DNA of 44,239 nucleotides. Source: Thermoanaerobaculia bacterium. Its GTDB lineage: Bacteria; Acidobacteriota; Thermoanaerobaculia; Multivoradales; JAHEKO01. The position numbers and the translations under genes were made by a program. The stretch lies in assembly GCA_947259195.1 (NCBI GenBank), contig CAMYLC010000183.1, positions 71,807-116,045 on the forward strand, read 5' to 3'. Shown here in pieces: positions 8,337 through 16,139 of this stretch (positions are counted from its first letter, which is position 1; each line of letters opens with the position of its first letter). Below the pieces are notes generated by a model that was not told the origin of the DNA, made no database searches, and was given only the letters and a program-made list of their open reading frames with translations.

Positions 8337-9659
8337 ATGTCAAATGTTCTGAGCAATTTAGCTGCGTTTATAGTCGCCCTGGGCGTCATCATCTTCGTCC
8401 ACGAGGCGGGTCATCTCCTGATGGCCAAGGCCTTCGGGATGCGTGTCTTGACCTTTTCTCTCGGTTTCGGAAAACGCATCTGGGGATTCACCCGCGACGG
8501 GACCGAGTACAAAGTCTCTCTGATCCCCTTGGGAGGGTATGTTCGGTTGGGAGGTGAAGATCCGGGTGAGGTCAGTGCCGATCCCCGAGACTTCATGAAC
8601 ACGCCACGCTGGCAGCGGATCCTGGTCTATTTGGCCGGTCCTGCCATGAACGTGATCCTGGCGATCCTGCTCATTGCCGGCGTGCTGATGGCCGGTATCC
8701 AGGTGCCAACGCTGCCCGAGATCCCTCCGATCATCGGCAGCGTAGCCGAGGGCTCTCCCGCCGAAGCTGCCGGACTCCTAGCCGGAGACGAAGTAGTGTC
8801 AGCGAACGGCAAGGCGGCCAGGGACTGGGAGGACGTTCATTTCGCCTTCATTACTTCGCCAGAGCGGGAAGTCGATCTCACCGTCCTGCGGCAGGGGCGG
8901 GAGCGCGACGTGTCCATCGTCCCTGCCAAGGTGCCCAAGTACGAGTTTGGGTACGCCGGTGCTTTTCCGACAGTTCTACCGAGAATCGCGCAGGTCCTGG
9001 CAGACAGCCCGGCGGAAGCTGCGGGCTTTCAACCGGGAGATGAGATCCGCAGCGTGGACGGGCAGGCGATCGCGCAATGGCAGGAGTTCGTCGACTACAT
9101 CGAAGCCCATGCCGACCAGAGCGTGGCGGTAGAGGTACTGCGAGATCAACAGCCAGAGATCCTTCATGTCGTGCCTCGAGATGAAGGAGGCAAAGGGCGG
9201 ATTGGCGTCGCTCACGGCTACTATCAGCAGCTCCCTCCAGGCGCCGCGCTGGTGGAGAGCGTGCGCTATAACTGGCAGATCACACGCCAGACGCTGTCGG
9301 TGCTCTACAAGATCGTCACCGGTCAACTGGCGGCCAAGAGTGCCCTCTCGGGACCAATTGAGATTGCCGCCCTCAGTGGGGCTGCTGCCAGGACCGGACT
9401 CAAGCACCTGGTGCAGCTGATGGGCCTGATCAGTATCAGCATCGCGATTCTGAACCTGCTGCCCATCCCAGTCCTCGACGGGGGACAGATAACGATTCTG
9501 TTGATCGAAGAGCTGCGGCGAAAAGACCTCTCGCTCCGCACCAAGGAGAGGATCAACCAGGTGGGTTTCGTGCTCATCGTGATGCTGATGGTCGTGGTGA
9601 TATATTTCGACGTGGCCAAGAACATCCCACCGGGACTCCTCCCGGGATCGGATAGCTGA
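8337..9659 (+). CDS. rseP: RIP metalloprotease RseP (site-2 protease)
   Basis: A 440-residue intramembrane zinc protease that cleaves anti-sigma factors and remnant signal peptides. The active site HEAGH is at residues 22-26 and the second motif LLPIPVLDGGQI includes Asp381 of LDG. Two tandem PDZ domains lie at about 130-200 and 212-282, as in Escherichia coli RseP. Four membrane segments are visible (about 5-25, 98-120, 360-378 and 410-425). GAGG lies 6 bases before the ATG. In many bacteria rseP directly follows dxr. Here a block of three minus-strand genes separates them. A peroxiredoxin-like gene follows after 29 bases. Confidence 0.95.
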   Translation: MSNVLSNLAAFIVALGVIIFVHEAGHLLMAKAFGMRVLTFSLGFGKRIWGFTRDGTEYKVSLIPLGGYVRLGGEDPGEVSADPRDFMNTPRWQRILVYLAGPAMNVILAILLIAGVLMAGIQVPTLPEIPPIIGSVAEGSPAEAAGLLAGDEVVSANGKAARDWEDVHFAFITSPEREVDLTVLRQGRERDVSIVPAKVPKYEFGYAGAFPTVLPRIAQVLADSPAEAAGFQPGDEIRSVDGQAIAQWQEFVDYIEAHADQSVAVEVLRDQQPEILHVVPRDEGGKGRIGVAHGYYQQLPPGAALVESVRYNWQITRQTLSVLYKIVTGQLAAKSALSGPIEIAALSGAAARTGLKHLVQLMGLISISIAILNLLPIPVLDGGQITILLIEELRRKDLSLRTKERINQVGFVLIVMLMVVVIYFDVAKNIPPGLLPGSDS

Positions 9660-9688
9660 TCTCCAGTGTCGAGGGAAAGGTAAGGGCG

Positions 9689-10231
9689 ATGGCAGCAACG
9701 CTTGTCGTTGGCGCGGAAGCACCCAATTTCGATCTGACCTCGACCGAAGACGTGGTTCTCATGCTGCGGGACGAGGTGTCGCGTATGGCCGTGCTGCTGT
9801 ACTTCTTCGACGGCGATGGCGACCGGGTCCGGTCCGACTTGGAGTGTCTCGCCAAGGGCCAACGTAGGCTCAAAGAGCGGGGGGCCGTGATTCTCGGCAT
9901 CTCCGCGGCGAAGATGGATGCGCTCAAGGCGCTTCAGTGGGATCTGCATCTGCAATTTCCTCTGCTCAACGACGATCGGGACTTCTCGGCCCAATACGGA
10001 GTAGTCGCCCCCTCGGAGGACGAATCAGCGGCGCCAGGTCTGTTTCTGGTCGACCGCAGGCAGAAGATTCTGTGGATGGCCTGTCCTGCAGCTTCCGTCG
10101 AAGGTGCCCTGGGGGACATTGACAAAGCCCTAAAGACTCTGCCCAGCCAGATGGCCACCTATCCCAAGACGGTCGTGAATCGTGTCGTGAACTGGTGGGT
10201 CAGCAAGGTCCGCCGTCCACGGGCAGCCTGA
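9689..10231 (+). CDS. Peroxiredoxin-fold protein lacking the peroxidatic cysteine
   Basis: The 180-residue protein has the AhpC/TSA fold pattern: VVGAEAPNFDLTST at the start, then VLLYFFDGD, a long helix with GAVILGISA, then PLLNDDRDFSAQYGV and GLFLVDRRQKILW. The catalytic motif PxxxTxxC should follow the YFF strand. The sequence there is DGDGDRVRS, so Pro, Thr and the peroxidatic Cys are replaced by Asp41, Asp45 and Arg48. The only cysteines are Cys53 and Cys132, neither in the right place. It is unlikely to be a normal peroxidase and may be a redox-inert binding or regulatory form. A basic tail (about 163-180) follows. It lies 29 bases after rseP on the same strand, so joint transcription is likely. 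Confidence 0.7.
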   Translation: MAATLVVGAEAPNFDLTSTEDVVLMLRDEVSRMAVLLYFFDGDGDRVRSDLECLAKGQRRLKERGAVILGISAAKMDALKALQWDLHLQFPLLNDDRDFSAQYGVVAPSEDESAAPGLFLVDRRQKILWMACPAASVEGALGDIDKALKTLPSQMATYPKTVVNRVVNWWVSKVRRPRAA

Positions 10232-10247
10232 ACCCCACCCCCCCCAC

Positions 10248-10495
10248 CCTGGGGGTTGAAGCGGCCGGTCGTTCCTCCCGGCCGGTCTCTGGGGCTGGGT
10301 CCTGGGTCCTGGGCTTATGACCGGATTTCGTTGGGGTCCGACGTGGGGCCCCCAGGGTGCTTTCCTCCCTTCCGCTGCAAGAACCCCCTGGAGGTCCCCA
10401 CGCCGAACCCTCGACACCCGTCCCCAGACATAGCTGCTGGTGGAATTGGGCCGTTGTTCCCCTAGGCCCTTACGCCCCTAAGCCCCAATTGCCTT
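10248..10495 (+). repeat. Intergenic repeat element, copy A (plus orientation)
   Basis: This GC-rich stretch begins about 17 bases after the stop of the peroxiredoxin-like gene and resembles 21927-22255 block by block. Shared blocks in order are: GGGGTTGA followed by a GGCCGG hairpin (10263-10283), a GGTCCTGGGTCCT box then ATGACC (10299-10322), a 25-base identical segment (10363-10387, around CTTCCGCTGCAAGAACCCC), GGTCCCCACGCCGA (10393-10406), and a run of CCCCTAAG-like pieces (10460-10488). There is no convincing coding potential. It could be a structured 3' UTR, a small RNA or a decayed mobile element. The flanking genes converge on this spacer. Confidence 0.7.
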
Positions 10496-10675
10496 CATCG
10501 GTGCCAGAGGTTCGTTCGGGTGGTTCGACAGGGGGTGCCACGTCGAGCGCAGCGCGAGGGCCGGCGAAGAGCACGAGAGATCCGGCGCGATGACGTGACA
10601 AGGTGGCGGCCAGCCCGCCGCAGTCCGAGTAGCCGTCGCCGTCCCCCTGCGGACCACTCAGACGGGCCTCTTCTA

Positions 10676-10717
10676 GATCGTGGTCACTTGCCCAAGACCC
10701 AGGACCGTAGCCCCGGG
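10676..10717 (-). repeat. Intergenic repeat element, partial copy C (minus orientation)
   Basis: Read on the minus strand, this segment begins just after the nfo stop (10724) and contains GGTCCTGGGTCTTGGGCA followed by GTGACCACGATCT. It matches the second block of copies A and B, and its TGACCACGATCT is identical to copy B. Similarity continues weakly to a CAGGGGG run at about 10642. The rest of the element is not recognisable, so this is a truncated or diverged copy. The spacer 10232-10723 thus holds two elements facing each other, each following its own upstream gene. The bases between them (about 10496-10640) show nothing else I can support. Confidence 0.6.
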
Positions 10718-10723
10718 GCGGGA

Positions 10724-11575
10724 TCACTCCAGAAAGGACCGCAAGAGCTCCAGGTCGCGGCGATGGCCTTCGCCGTCGTCGCCCAGCGGCGTCTCCAGGA
10801 TCATCGGCCTGCCATGCCAGCGGGGGTCGTTGACCAGGCGCTCGAATACTTCGAGGCCCAGGTGACCCTCTCCCAGATTGGCGTGACGGTCTTTGTTCGA
10901 TCCCTGTGGGTGACGGGAGTCATTGAGATGGAAGCAGCTGGGCTCGTCGGGGCCGAAGAGATCCTGAGCCTGTTGAAAGAACGCCTCGTAGCCCGCCTCA
11001 TCGTCGATGGGATGACCGGCGGCGAAGGCGTGACAGGTATCGACGCAGAGACCGAGATTTCCCTCGCACTGGGCCCGATCGACGATTGCTGCAAGCTGCT
11101 CCAATCGGTGGCCGATGAGAGTTCCCTGCCCTGCGGTGTTCTCCAGGAGGACCCTGGTGTGACATTCGGGGCGGGCAGCGAAGACTCTGCGGAGGGAGTC
11201 CGCGATGCGATCGATCCCCTTCTCTTCTCCAGCGCCCAGGTGGGCGCCGGGATGCACCACGAGTCCGGGGACCCCGAGTCGGTGACAGCGATCCAACTCG
11301 TCGCCGAGGGTCGCTCGCGAGCGTCGGAGATTGTCCGGATTGGTCGCGGCGAGATTCACCAGATAGGTGGAGTGAGCTACCAGGGTCGAGATCTCGCTAT
11401 CGCGAAGCTCCTGCTCGAACCGCTCCACGTCGGTTTCTGTGAGCGGTTTTCCCTCCCACTGGCTGGCGTTCTTGACGAAGATCTGAATGGCGTGGCAGGT
11501 CAGATCGGTTCCTCTGGGGACGGCTCGGTAGACACCGCCTGCGATGGAAACATGGGCACCGAGTAGAGGCTGCAT
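10724..11575 (-). CDS. nfo: Deoxyribonuclease IV (endonuclease IV)
   Basis: Endonuclease IV cleaves DNA 5' of abasic sites in base-excision repair, using three zinc ions in a TIM barrel. The 283-residue protein has the family length. Visible motifs are LLGAHVSIAGG at the N-terminus, VAHSTYLVNLA, LVVHPGAHLG, VLLENTAGQG, NLGLCVDTCHAFAAG, FHLNDSRHPQGSNKDRHANLGEG and the C-terminal ILETPLG. These contain the metal-binding His, Glu and Asp residues. It diverges from the PASTA gene and converges with the peroxiredoxin-like gene across the repeat spacer. Confidence 0.96.
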   Translation of the reverse strand: MQPLLGAHVSIAGGVYRAVPRGTDLTCHAIQIFVKNASQWEGKPLTETDVERFEQELRDSEISTLVAHSTYLVNLAATNPDNLRRSRATLGDELDRCHRLGVPGLVVHPGAHLGAGEEKGIDRIADSLRRVFAARPECHTRVLLENTAGQGTLIGHRLEQLAAIVDRAQCEGNLGLCVDTCHAFAAGHPIDDEAGYEAFFQQAQDLFGPDEPSCFHLNDSRHPQGSNKDRHANLGEGHLGLEVFERLVNDPRWHGRPMILETPLGDDGEGHRRDLELLRSFLE

Positions 11576-11629
11576 GAGAGGGCGTATCTTGCCACAACTT
11601 CGAGAGTCGAGCGCCCGGGCAGCTACCTC

Positions 11630-11658
11630 TTGGGTCTGTCGCTGCCGGCTGCTAGACT
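11630..11658 (+). promoter_or_regulatory. Promoter for the PASTA gene, probably leaderless
   Basis: TTGGGT (11630-11635), a 17-base spacer and TAGACT (11653-11658) preceded by TGC form an extended -10 promoter. Only 7 bases separate the -10 box from the ATG at 11666. The expected transcription start therefore falls on the start codon itself. No ribosome binding site is present, which fits a leaderless transcript. Confidence 0.6.
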
Positions 11659-11665
11659 CCCGCCG

Positions 11666-12412
11666 ATGCTGAGGGGGGTTACCCGAGCCTTAGGCTGGCT
11701 GACATACGGTGTCTTGCTGCTGGCGATCTTCACTTTCGCTGGCTATTTCTCGTTCAACTTGTTCGTGCGGAGCGGCGTTACGCCGGTTCCGGAGTTAGTG
11801 GGTCGGCCCGAAACCGAAATCGAGGGGCAGTTGATCGACCATGGGTTGATCTTGCGCCGGCTCTGGGCCGCGGACCGGTTCGATGAAGAAATACCCGCCG
11901 GTCACGTCTTGCAGCAGTCCCCCCGTTCTGCCAGCCTGGTCAAACGTGGGGCAGCAGTAGAAGTCGTGGTTTCGCTGGGGCCGGAGCGCTTGAGGGTTCC
12001 TGCAGTCGAGGGTCAGGCTTTGCAGGCGGCGCAGGTGACCCTGACCGCATCCGGGCTGAGTATCGGCCGGGTCTTCAATGTGGTCAGCCGAGGCACGACT
12101 CCGGGAACCGTCGTGCTTCAGGATCCATCGGCCGAAGCGCAAGCAGGTCGGGGCAGCGCCGTGGACCTGTTTCTGTCATCGGCCAGCCGACATGGTACCT
12201 TTGTGATGCCGGATCTCACCTACCGCAACTTCGAGAGGGTGCGTCACTTCTTCGAGCGCCGTGGGTTCCGTCTGGGCAGTGTAAAGTTCGAGCCCTACGA
12301 GGGCATTTCACCGGGAATCGTTCTGCGACAGTATCCTCTTCCAGGCCACCAGTTGCGCCGGCAGGATGTCATCTCACTGGTGGTGACCACATTCGAGCGA
12401 GAAGGAGTCTGA
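11666..12412 (+). CDS. PASTA-domain membrane protein
   Basis: The 248-residue protein has a short cytoplasmic N-terminus, one membrane segment (about 10-34) and three PASTA repeats outside (about 38-105, 109-172 and 178-242). Each repeat shows the pattern of a VPxLxG start, a (A/E)xxxLxxxGL helix and a GxVxxQxPxxGxxxxxGxxVxxxVS end. PASTA domains usually bind peptidoglycan or muropeptides on Ser/Thr kinases or PBPs. Here there is no kinase or transpeptidase domain, so it may be a stand-alone sensor or adaptor. The frame is open to a TTG at 11630, but that codon is part of the -35 box. GAAGGAG at the 3' end serves rpe, 4 bases downstream. Confidence 0.85.
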   Translation: MLRGVTRALGWLTYGVLLLAIFTFAGYFSFNLFVRSGVTPVPELVGRPETEIEGQLIDHGLILRRLWAADRFDEEIPAGHVLQQSPRSASLVKRGAAVEVVVSLGPERLRVPAVEGQALQAAQVTLTASGLSIGRVFNVVSRGTTPGTVVLQDPSAEAQAGRGSAVDLFLSSASRHGTFVMPDLTYRNFERVRHFFERRGFRLGSVKFEPYEGISPGIVLRQYPLPGHQLRRQDVISLVVTTFEREGV

Positions 12413-12416
12413 GTCG

Positions 12417-13079
12417 ATGTTCCTAGCACCATCCATCCTGGCGGCAGATCTGGCGGACCTGAAGACCGCAGCCGTACAGTGCAGTCAGGGCGGCGCAGAC
12501 TTCATTCACGTCGATGTCATGGACGGACACTTCGTGCCGAACTTGACCATCGGGGTGCCTGTCGTCGAGGCTCTGGCCGCATGCAGCGAGATCCCCCTGG
12601 AAGTCCACTTGATGGTGAGCAATCCCGACCGGCTGCTGGAGGAGTACCTGGCTGCTGGTGCCAGTTGGCTGTCGGTTCATTGGGAGGCTACCGTTCATCT
12701 GGATCGAGTCATCGGTCTGATTCAACAGAAGGGAGCTGCGGCTGGCGTCGTCTTGAATCCCGCAACTCCGATCGAGGTGCTCGAAGACATCTTACCGATG
12801 CTCGACTTTGTCCTCCTGATGTCGGTGAATCCGGGCTTCGCTGGGCAGGCTTTTCTGCCCTATACGCTGGAAAAGGCATGTAGATTGCGAGGTGCGATCG
12901 AGCGACGTTTGCTCGACGTGACGATAGCAATGGACGGTGGAATCGGTGTCGACAACATCCACCGGGTCGTGGCCTCCGGAGTCGATCTTTGCGTCGCGGG
13001 ATCAGCGGTCTTCGCGAGCGAGGATCCGGTTGCGGCCATGCAAGAGCTCAGGCGTCGGGCAGAATCGGAGCCGGTATGA
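12417..13079 (+). CDS. rpe: Ribulose-phosphate 3-epimerase
   Basis: Rpe interconverts ribulose 5-phosphate and xylulose 5-phosphate in the pentose phosphate pathway. The 220-residue TIM barrel has all family motifs: LAPSILAADLADL, the metal-binding HVDVMDGHFVPNLTIG, LEVHLMVSNPD, AGVVLNPATP, MSVNPGFAGQAF and AMDGGIGVDNI. GAAGGAG lies 9 bases before the ATG. The stop overlaps the next start by four bases (ATGA). Its place between a PASTA protein and outer-membrane lipoprotein genes looks like operon convenience, not a functional link. Confidence 0.96.
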   Translation: MFLAPSILAADLADLKTAAVQCSQGGADFIHVDVMDGHFVPNLTIGVPVVEALAACSEIPLEVHLMVSNPDRLLEEYLAAGASWLSVHWEATVHLDRVIGLIQQKGAAAGVVLNPATPIEVLEDILPMLDFVLLMSVNPGFAGQAFLPYTLEKACRLRGAIERRLLDVTIAMDGGIGVDNIHRVVASGVDLCVAGSAVFASEDPVAAMQELRRRAESEPV

Positions 13080-13885
13080 AGAACCCGAACGCCAATGGGG
13101 CTGTGAGCCATTCTCTGTTGCAGACCGCCGCGTTGGTGGGGGTCGTGATCCTGTCCGTGGTGGGTTGTAAGAGCTCGGGTGGCTCCAAAGTCGAGAACGA
13201 CCCGATTCTCCAGTTGTCAGCCGACGAGTCCCTGGAGCGTGGAAAGGAGCTGATGGAGGCCGGCAAGTACCGCCCCGCTGTCGAGTACCTGGCGCACGCG
13301 TTCGAAGTGGCACCCAACTCGGCGAGCGGTAGGGAAGCGCTGCTGTTGTCCGCCGATGCGCTGTTCCTGGACGGTGGCGTCGCCAATTTCATCAAGGCGC
13401 AGGCGAAGTACACAGATTTCCAGAATCGATTTCCAACCAGCGATCGTAGCGACTACGTTCAGTTTCAGATTGCCAACTGTCTGGAAAGCCAGACTCGAAA
13501 GCCTGATCGCGATCAGACTCCGACAATCGATGCGTTGAATGCCTATGAAGAGCTCGTGCGCCTGTATCCGACCAGCGAGCACGTCGATGAAGGCCAGCTG
13601 CAGATCGTGACTCTCCGGCAGGACATGGCGGAGCACGAGTTCATCATCGGCCGCTACAACATGACTCGCAAGCTCTGGCCCGCTGCTATCCGCCGCTTCG
13701 AGGGGCTCCTGGAGCAGTATCCGGAATACCTCGAGACAGACAAGGTGCTGTACTTCAAGGGTTCAGCCGAGCTGCGCTGGAAGAAATGCGAGGAAGCGGA
13801 TCAGACCTTCGCGCACCTGCGGTCCGATTACCCGGAGAGTAAGTACGTGGGACAGATACCGACGAAAAGGAAGGGATGCGAATGA
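13076..13885 (+). CDS. BamD-like TPR lipoprotein
   Basis: A 269-residue protein with a signal peptide ending in a lipobox, SVVGC with Cys31, so it should be a lipoprotein. The mature part is made of TPR-like helical pairs: LERGKELMEAGKYRPAVEYL, then YTDFQNRFPTSDRSDYVQFQ, NAYEELVRLYPTSEH and RRFEGLLEQYPE. These resemble BamD, the outer-membrane protein assembly lipoprotein. Cysteines at the C-terminus (KKCEEAD and KRKGCE) are unusual for BamD. The ATG at 13076 overlaps the rpe stop. Other TPR lipoproteins are possible, so the BamD role is inferred from the fold and the neighbouring cpoB-like gene. Confidence 0.7.
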   Translation: MKNPNANGAVSHSLLQTAALVGVVILSVVGCKSSGGSKVENDPILQLSADESLERGKELMEAGKYRPAVEYLAHAFEVAPNSASGREALLLSADALFLDGGVANFIKAQAKYTDFQNRFPTSDRSDYVQFQIANCLESQTRKPDRDQTPTIDALNAYEELVRLYPTSEHVDEGQLQIVTLRQDMAEHEFIIGRYNMTRKLWPAAIRRFEGLLEQYPEYLETDKVLYFKGSAELRWKKCEEADQTFAHLRSDYPESKYVGQIPTKRKGCE

Positions 13886-14745
13886 ACCACGGGACATGCT
13901 GGTGGACGATCGCTTGTGTAGCTTTCCTGGGTGCGTGTTCGTCATATGGCGGCTCTCAACCCGATCCGGCCGTCCAGAGCGATCTCGAGCAGATGAAGCG
14001 GCGAATCCTCGACCTCCAGGAGAAAGCCGCCATGGCGGAGGTGGAAATGAAGCGCCTGCGAGAGCAAGTAGCCAGGCTGGAAGCACGTCCCGTGGTGGAG
14101 GAACCCATCGTTGAGATCGCCGTGGTCGAGCCGGTTGTCGTCGATCGGCCTGCAGTTGATTCCAGCTGGCAGGGGGCGAATTCACCACAACAAGGCGTCT
14201 TGGAGGAGTCGGATTTGCCGCTCGAGCAGGACTCGGCCGTGATGCAGCGGCAGACGGCAGATCAGGCCGAGATCAAACCACCGATCACCGGCGACGCAGC
14301 TGATGGTTCGACGATAGCGCCCGGCAGTCCGGATGGCGGTTCCGGCACCATGGCCAATGAGCCGGTGGTACCGGCGGCACAGGCCCTCTACGACCGTGGT
14401 TACACCCTCTTCCACCAAGGTAGGTATTTGGATGCGGAGTCGAGCTTCCAGCGCTTTCTACAGGCTTACCCAAGGACAGATCTGTCGGACAATGCACAGT
14501 TCTGGATTGGCGAGAGTCGCTATGCGAGAGGTGACATCTCGGGGGCTCTGTCGGCATTTCGCGAGACCCTTCAGCTGTACCCGGAAGGCAACAAGACTCC
14601 CGATGCCCTCGTCAAGGAGGGGGACTGTCTGGCAGGAATGGGTGACAGGGACGGTGCCCGGCAGAGCTACGAAGCTGTGATTCGACGATTCCCTGGCTCG
14701 GCGGCCGCTGTCACTGCCGGTGAGAGAATCGACGATCTCCAGTAA
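13882..14745 (+). CDS. CpoB/YbgF-like lipoprotein with coiled coil and TPR domain
   Basis: The 287-residue protein has a signal peptide with lipobox LGAC (Cys19), a coiled coil (about 30-66, DLEQMKRRILDLQEK onward), a long acidic Pro/Val/Gln-rich linker (about 70-160) and a C-terminal TPR domain (about 165-287). The TPR part includes ALYDRGYTLFHQGRYLDAES and AQFWIGESRYARGDISGALS, the CpoB/YbgF pattern. CpoB coordinates peptidoglycan synthesis with outer-membrane constriction through the Tol system. In Escherichia coli it is periplasmic, not a lipoprotein, so this architecture differs. ATG at 13876 is also in frame, but 13882 has better spacing from AAGGAAGGG and overlaps the bamD stop. Confidence 0.75.
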   Translation: MNHGTCWWTIACVAFLGACSSYGGSQPDPAVQSDLEQMKRRILDLQEKAAMAEVEMKRLREQVARLEARPVVEEPIVEIAVVEPVVVDRPAVDSSWQGANSPQQGVLEESDLPLEQDSAVMQRQTADQAEIKPPITGDAADGSTIAPGSPDGGSGTMANEPVVPAAQALYDRGYTLFHQGRYLDAESSFQRFLQAYPRTDLSDNAQFWIGESRYARGDISGALSAFRETLQLYPEGNKTPDALVKEGDCLAGMGDRDGARQSYEAVIRRFPGSAAAVTAGERIDDLQ

Positions 14746-14783
14746 GTCAAGGGCGCGGGTGCCGACGCTTGTGGATGGGTTCC

Positions 14784-14812
14784 TTGACAGGCCCCAAAAT
14801 AGTGTGTACGTT
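14784..14812 (+). promoter_or_regulatory. Promoter for the LysM gene
   Basis: A perfect TTGACA (14784-14789), a 17-base spacer and TACGTT (14807-14812) form a sigma-70-type promoter about 75 bases before the LysM gene. This gene also has the strongest ribosome site in the window, AAGGAGGT at 14872-14879, 6 bases before the ATG. Confidence 0.6.
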
Positions 14813-14885
14813 CTGTTTTGGATCGTAACGGACTCATTCTAGTCGCTTTACGCGCGTTTGTTGAGGAATTCAAGGAGGTCCAGGT

Positions 14886-16040
14886 ATGTCGCCAAGCCGC
14901 CTTATTTGCCTGGCTCTATCGGTACTGCTAATCACGATGGCCGCCGGCCTAGTCGCGGATGAGACACCACCCAAGCCTCTTCATATGGTCGGGGATCATT
15001 GGACGGCTTGGGACCCACCGACTTCGCTGCCAGACGACACCGAGGTCTACATCGTGCAGCGTGGAGACACGCTTTGGGATCTAGCCGGTCAGTTCTATGG
15101 GGATCCCTATCTTTGGCCACAGCTTTGGGAGCGCAACAGCTACATTCTGGATGCACACTGGATCTACCCCGGTGATCCGTTGGTCGTCGGTGTCGAAGTG
15201 ACGCCTGTTGAAGACGTTCTCTCCCCGGACGACGGCGACGCCGCTGATCAGGGGCAGGGGGATGACTCCCTTGGCCTCGACTCTACGGCCACACCACCCA
15301 TGCAACTGGGCAGCGAATCCGACATCTACTGTAGCGGTTTCATCGGCCCTATCGATCAGGCTTTCGACTTCGAGATCATCGGGTCCGAGTACTCGGGATC
15401 GTCCTATGATGACCCTCTGAGAGCTGGGTATGGCTCGAGCGAAGGCTACATCATGGACCTGAGCCTCGGTGACATCGTCTATGTCAGCGGTGGCCGAGAG
15501 GCCGGTCTGATGCCAGGCAGCGTCTTTACTGTCGTCGAGACGAAAGGCATCGTCAAGCATCCCATCAGCAAAGAGACGATCGGGGAACACTATCGCTACA
15601 ACGGTCGGGTCCGGATCCTGTCGGCGCAGGACACCACCGCCATCGGCGAAATATCGCACTCCTGCCATCCGATTTCGGTCGGTGCCGTTTTGATGCCCTT
15701 TACCCCGGAACCGGTGCCTCTCGCCCGGTACTCTGGAATGATCGGTCTCAACGACCCGGTCACTGAAGAGGCCCTGACCGACGCTCCGATTATCGTGCTG
15801 TCGGATGCCGGTGTGTTGTCACTCGGTCAGGGGCACGTCGTCTATATCGATCGTGGGGCCGAAGATGTCTCTCCAGGTGACCTGTTCACGATCTACCGAC
15901 CGACGCCGTCGGAGATTCCGCCTTTGATCATTGGTGAGTTGGCGGTGCTGTCTGTCGGGGAGACCACGGCGGTCGCCAAGATCCTGGACTCGCGCCAGGT
16001 GGTGCACGTCGGCGATCGGCTCTCGCCGAGAGCCGACTGA
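14886..16040 (+). CDS. Secreted LysM-domain protein
   Basis: The 384-residue protein has a signal peptide (about 1-25) and one LysM domain (about 53-101). The LysM begins EVYIVQRGDTLWDLAGQFYG and ends with IYPGDPLVV, as in proteins that bind peptidoglycan glycan strands. A short acidic linker follows (about 108-135). The rest (about 145-384) holds two similar beta-rich units with LSLGDIVYVSGG and LSLGQGHVVYIDRG. Each is followed by a GxxFTVVE or GDLFTIYRP strand and ends in VGDRL-type loops. I do not recognise a catalytic site. It is probably a periplasmic wall-binding protein. Its own strong promoter and full Shine-Dalgarno suggest abundant expression. Confidence 0.8.
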   Translation: MSPSRLICLALSVLLITMAAGLVADETPPKPLHMVGDHWTAWDPPTSLPDDTEVYIVQRGDTLWDLAGQFYGDPYLWPQLWERNSYILDAHWIYPGDPLVVGVEVTPVEDVLSPDDGDAADQGQGDDSLGLDSTATPPMQLGSESDIYCSGFIGPIDQAFDFEIIGSEYSGSSYDDPLRAGYGSSEGYIMDLSLGDIVYVSGGREAGLMPGSVFTVVETKGIVKHPISKETIGEHYRYNGRVRILSAQDTTAIGEISHSCHPISVGAVLMPFTPEPVPLARYSGMIGLNDPVTEEALTDAPIIVLSDAGVLSLGQGHVVYIDRGAEDVSPGDLFTIYRPTPSEIPPLIIGELAVLSVGETTAVAKILDSRQVVHVGDRLSPRAD

Positions 16041-16082
16041 GACTGCGACGCGAGCCGCAGAAAAGACCGCGCAAAACCCGTC

Positions 16083-16125
16083 TTGATCTGATCCCGTGCT
16101 GTGGTATTCTGAGCTTTCCTCAGAA
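16083..16125 (+). promoter_or_regulatory. Promoter and overlapping palindrome before the Fis-type gene
   Basis: TTGATC (16083-16088), a 16-base spacer and TATTCT (16105-16110) form the promoter. A perfect 7-base inverted repeat with a 5-base centre, TTCTGAG/CTCAGAA (16107-16125), overlaps the -10 box and the expected start site. It could be an operator, for example for autoregulation, or a hairpin at the 5' end of the message. Confidence 0.5.
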
Positions 16126-16139
16126 GACACGGGGTTGGT

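Noticed and set aside
9824..9832. Possible selenocysteine at the missing peroxidatic position of the peroxiredoxin-like protein
   Set aside because: The codon at that position is CGG for arginine, not TGA, and the frame is continuous.
5779..10335. Shared 14-base string CGGATTTCGTTGGG at 5779 and 10322
   Set aside because: Several 14-base matches are expected by chance in 44 kb, and the surrounding sequence is not similar. It is not another copy of the repeat.
10470..10727. 85-codon minus-strand frame after nfo with a GDGDGYSDCGG stretch resembling calcium-binding repeats
   Set aside because: It starts inside the nfo stop region, runs through repeat copies C and A, has no ribosome site and no recognisable domain.
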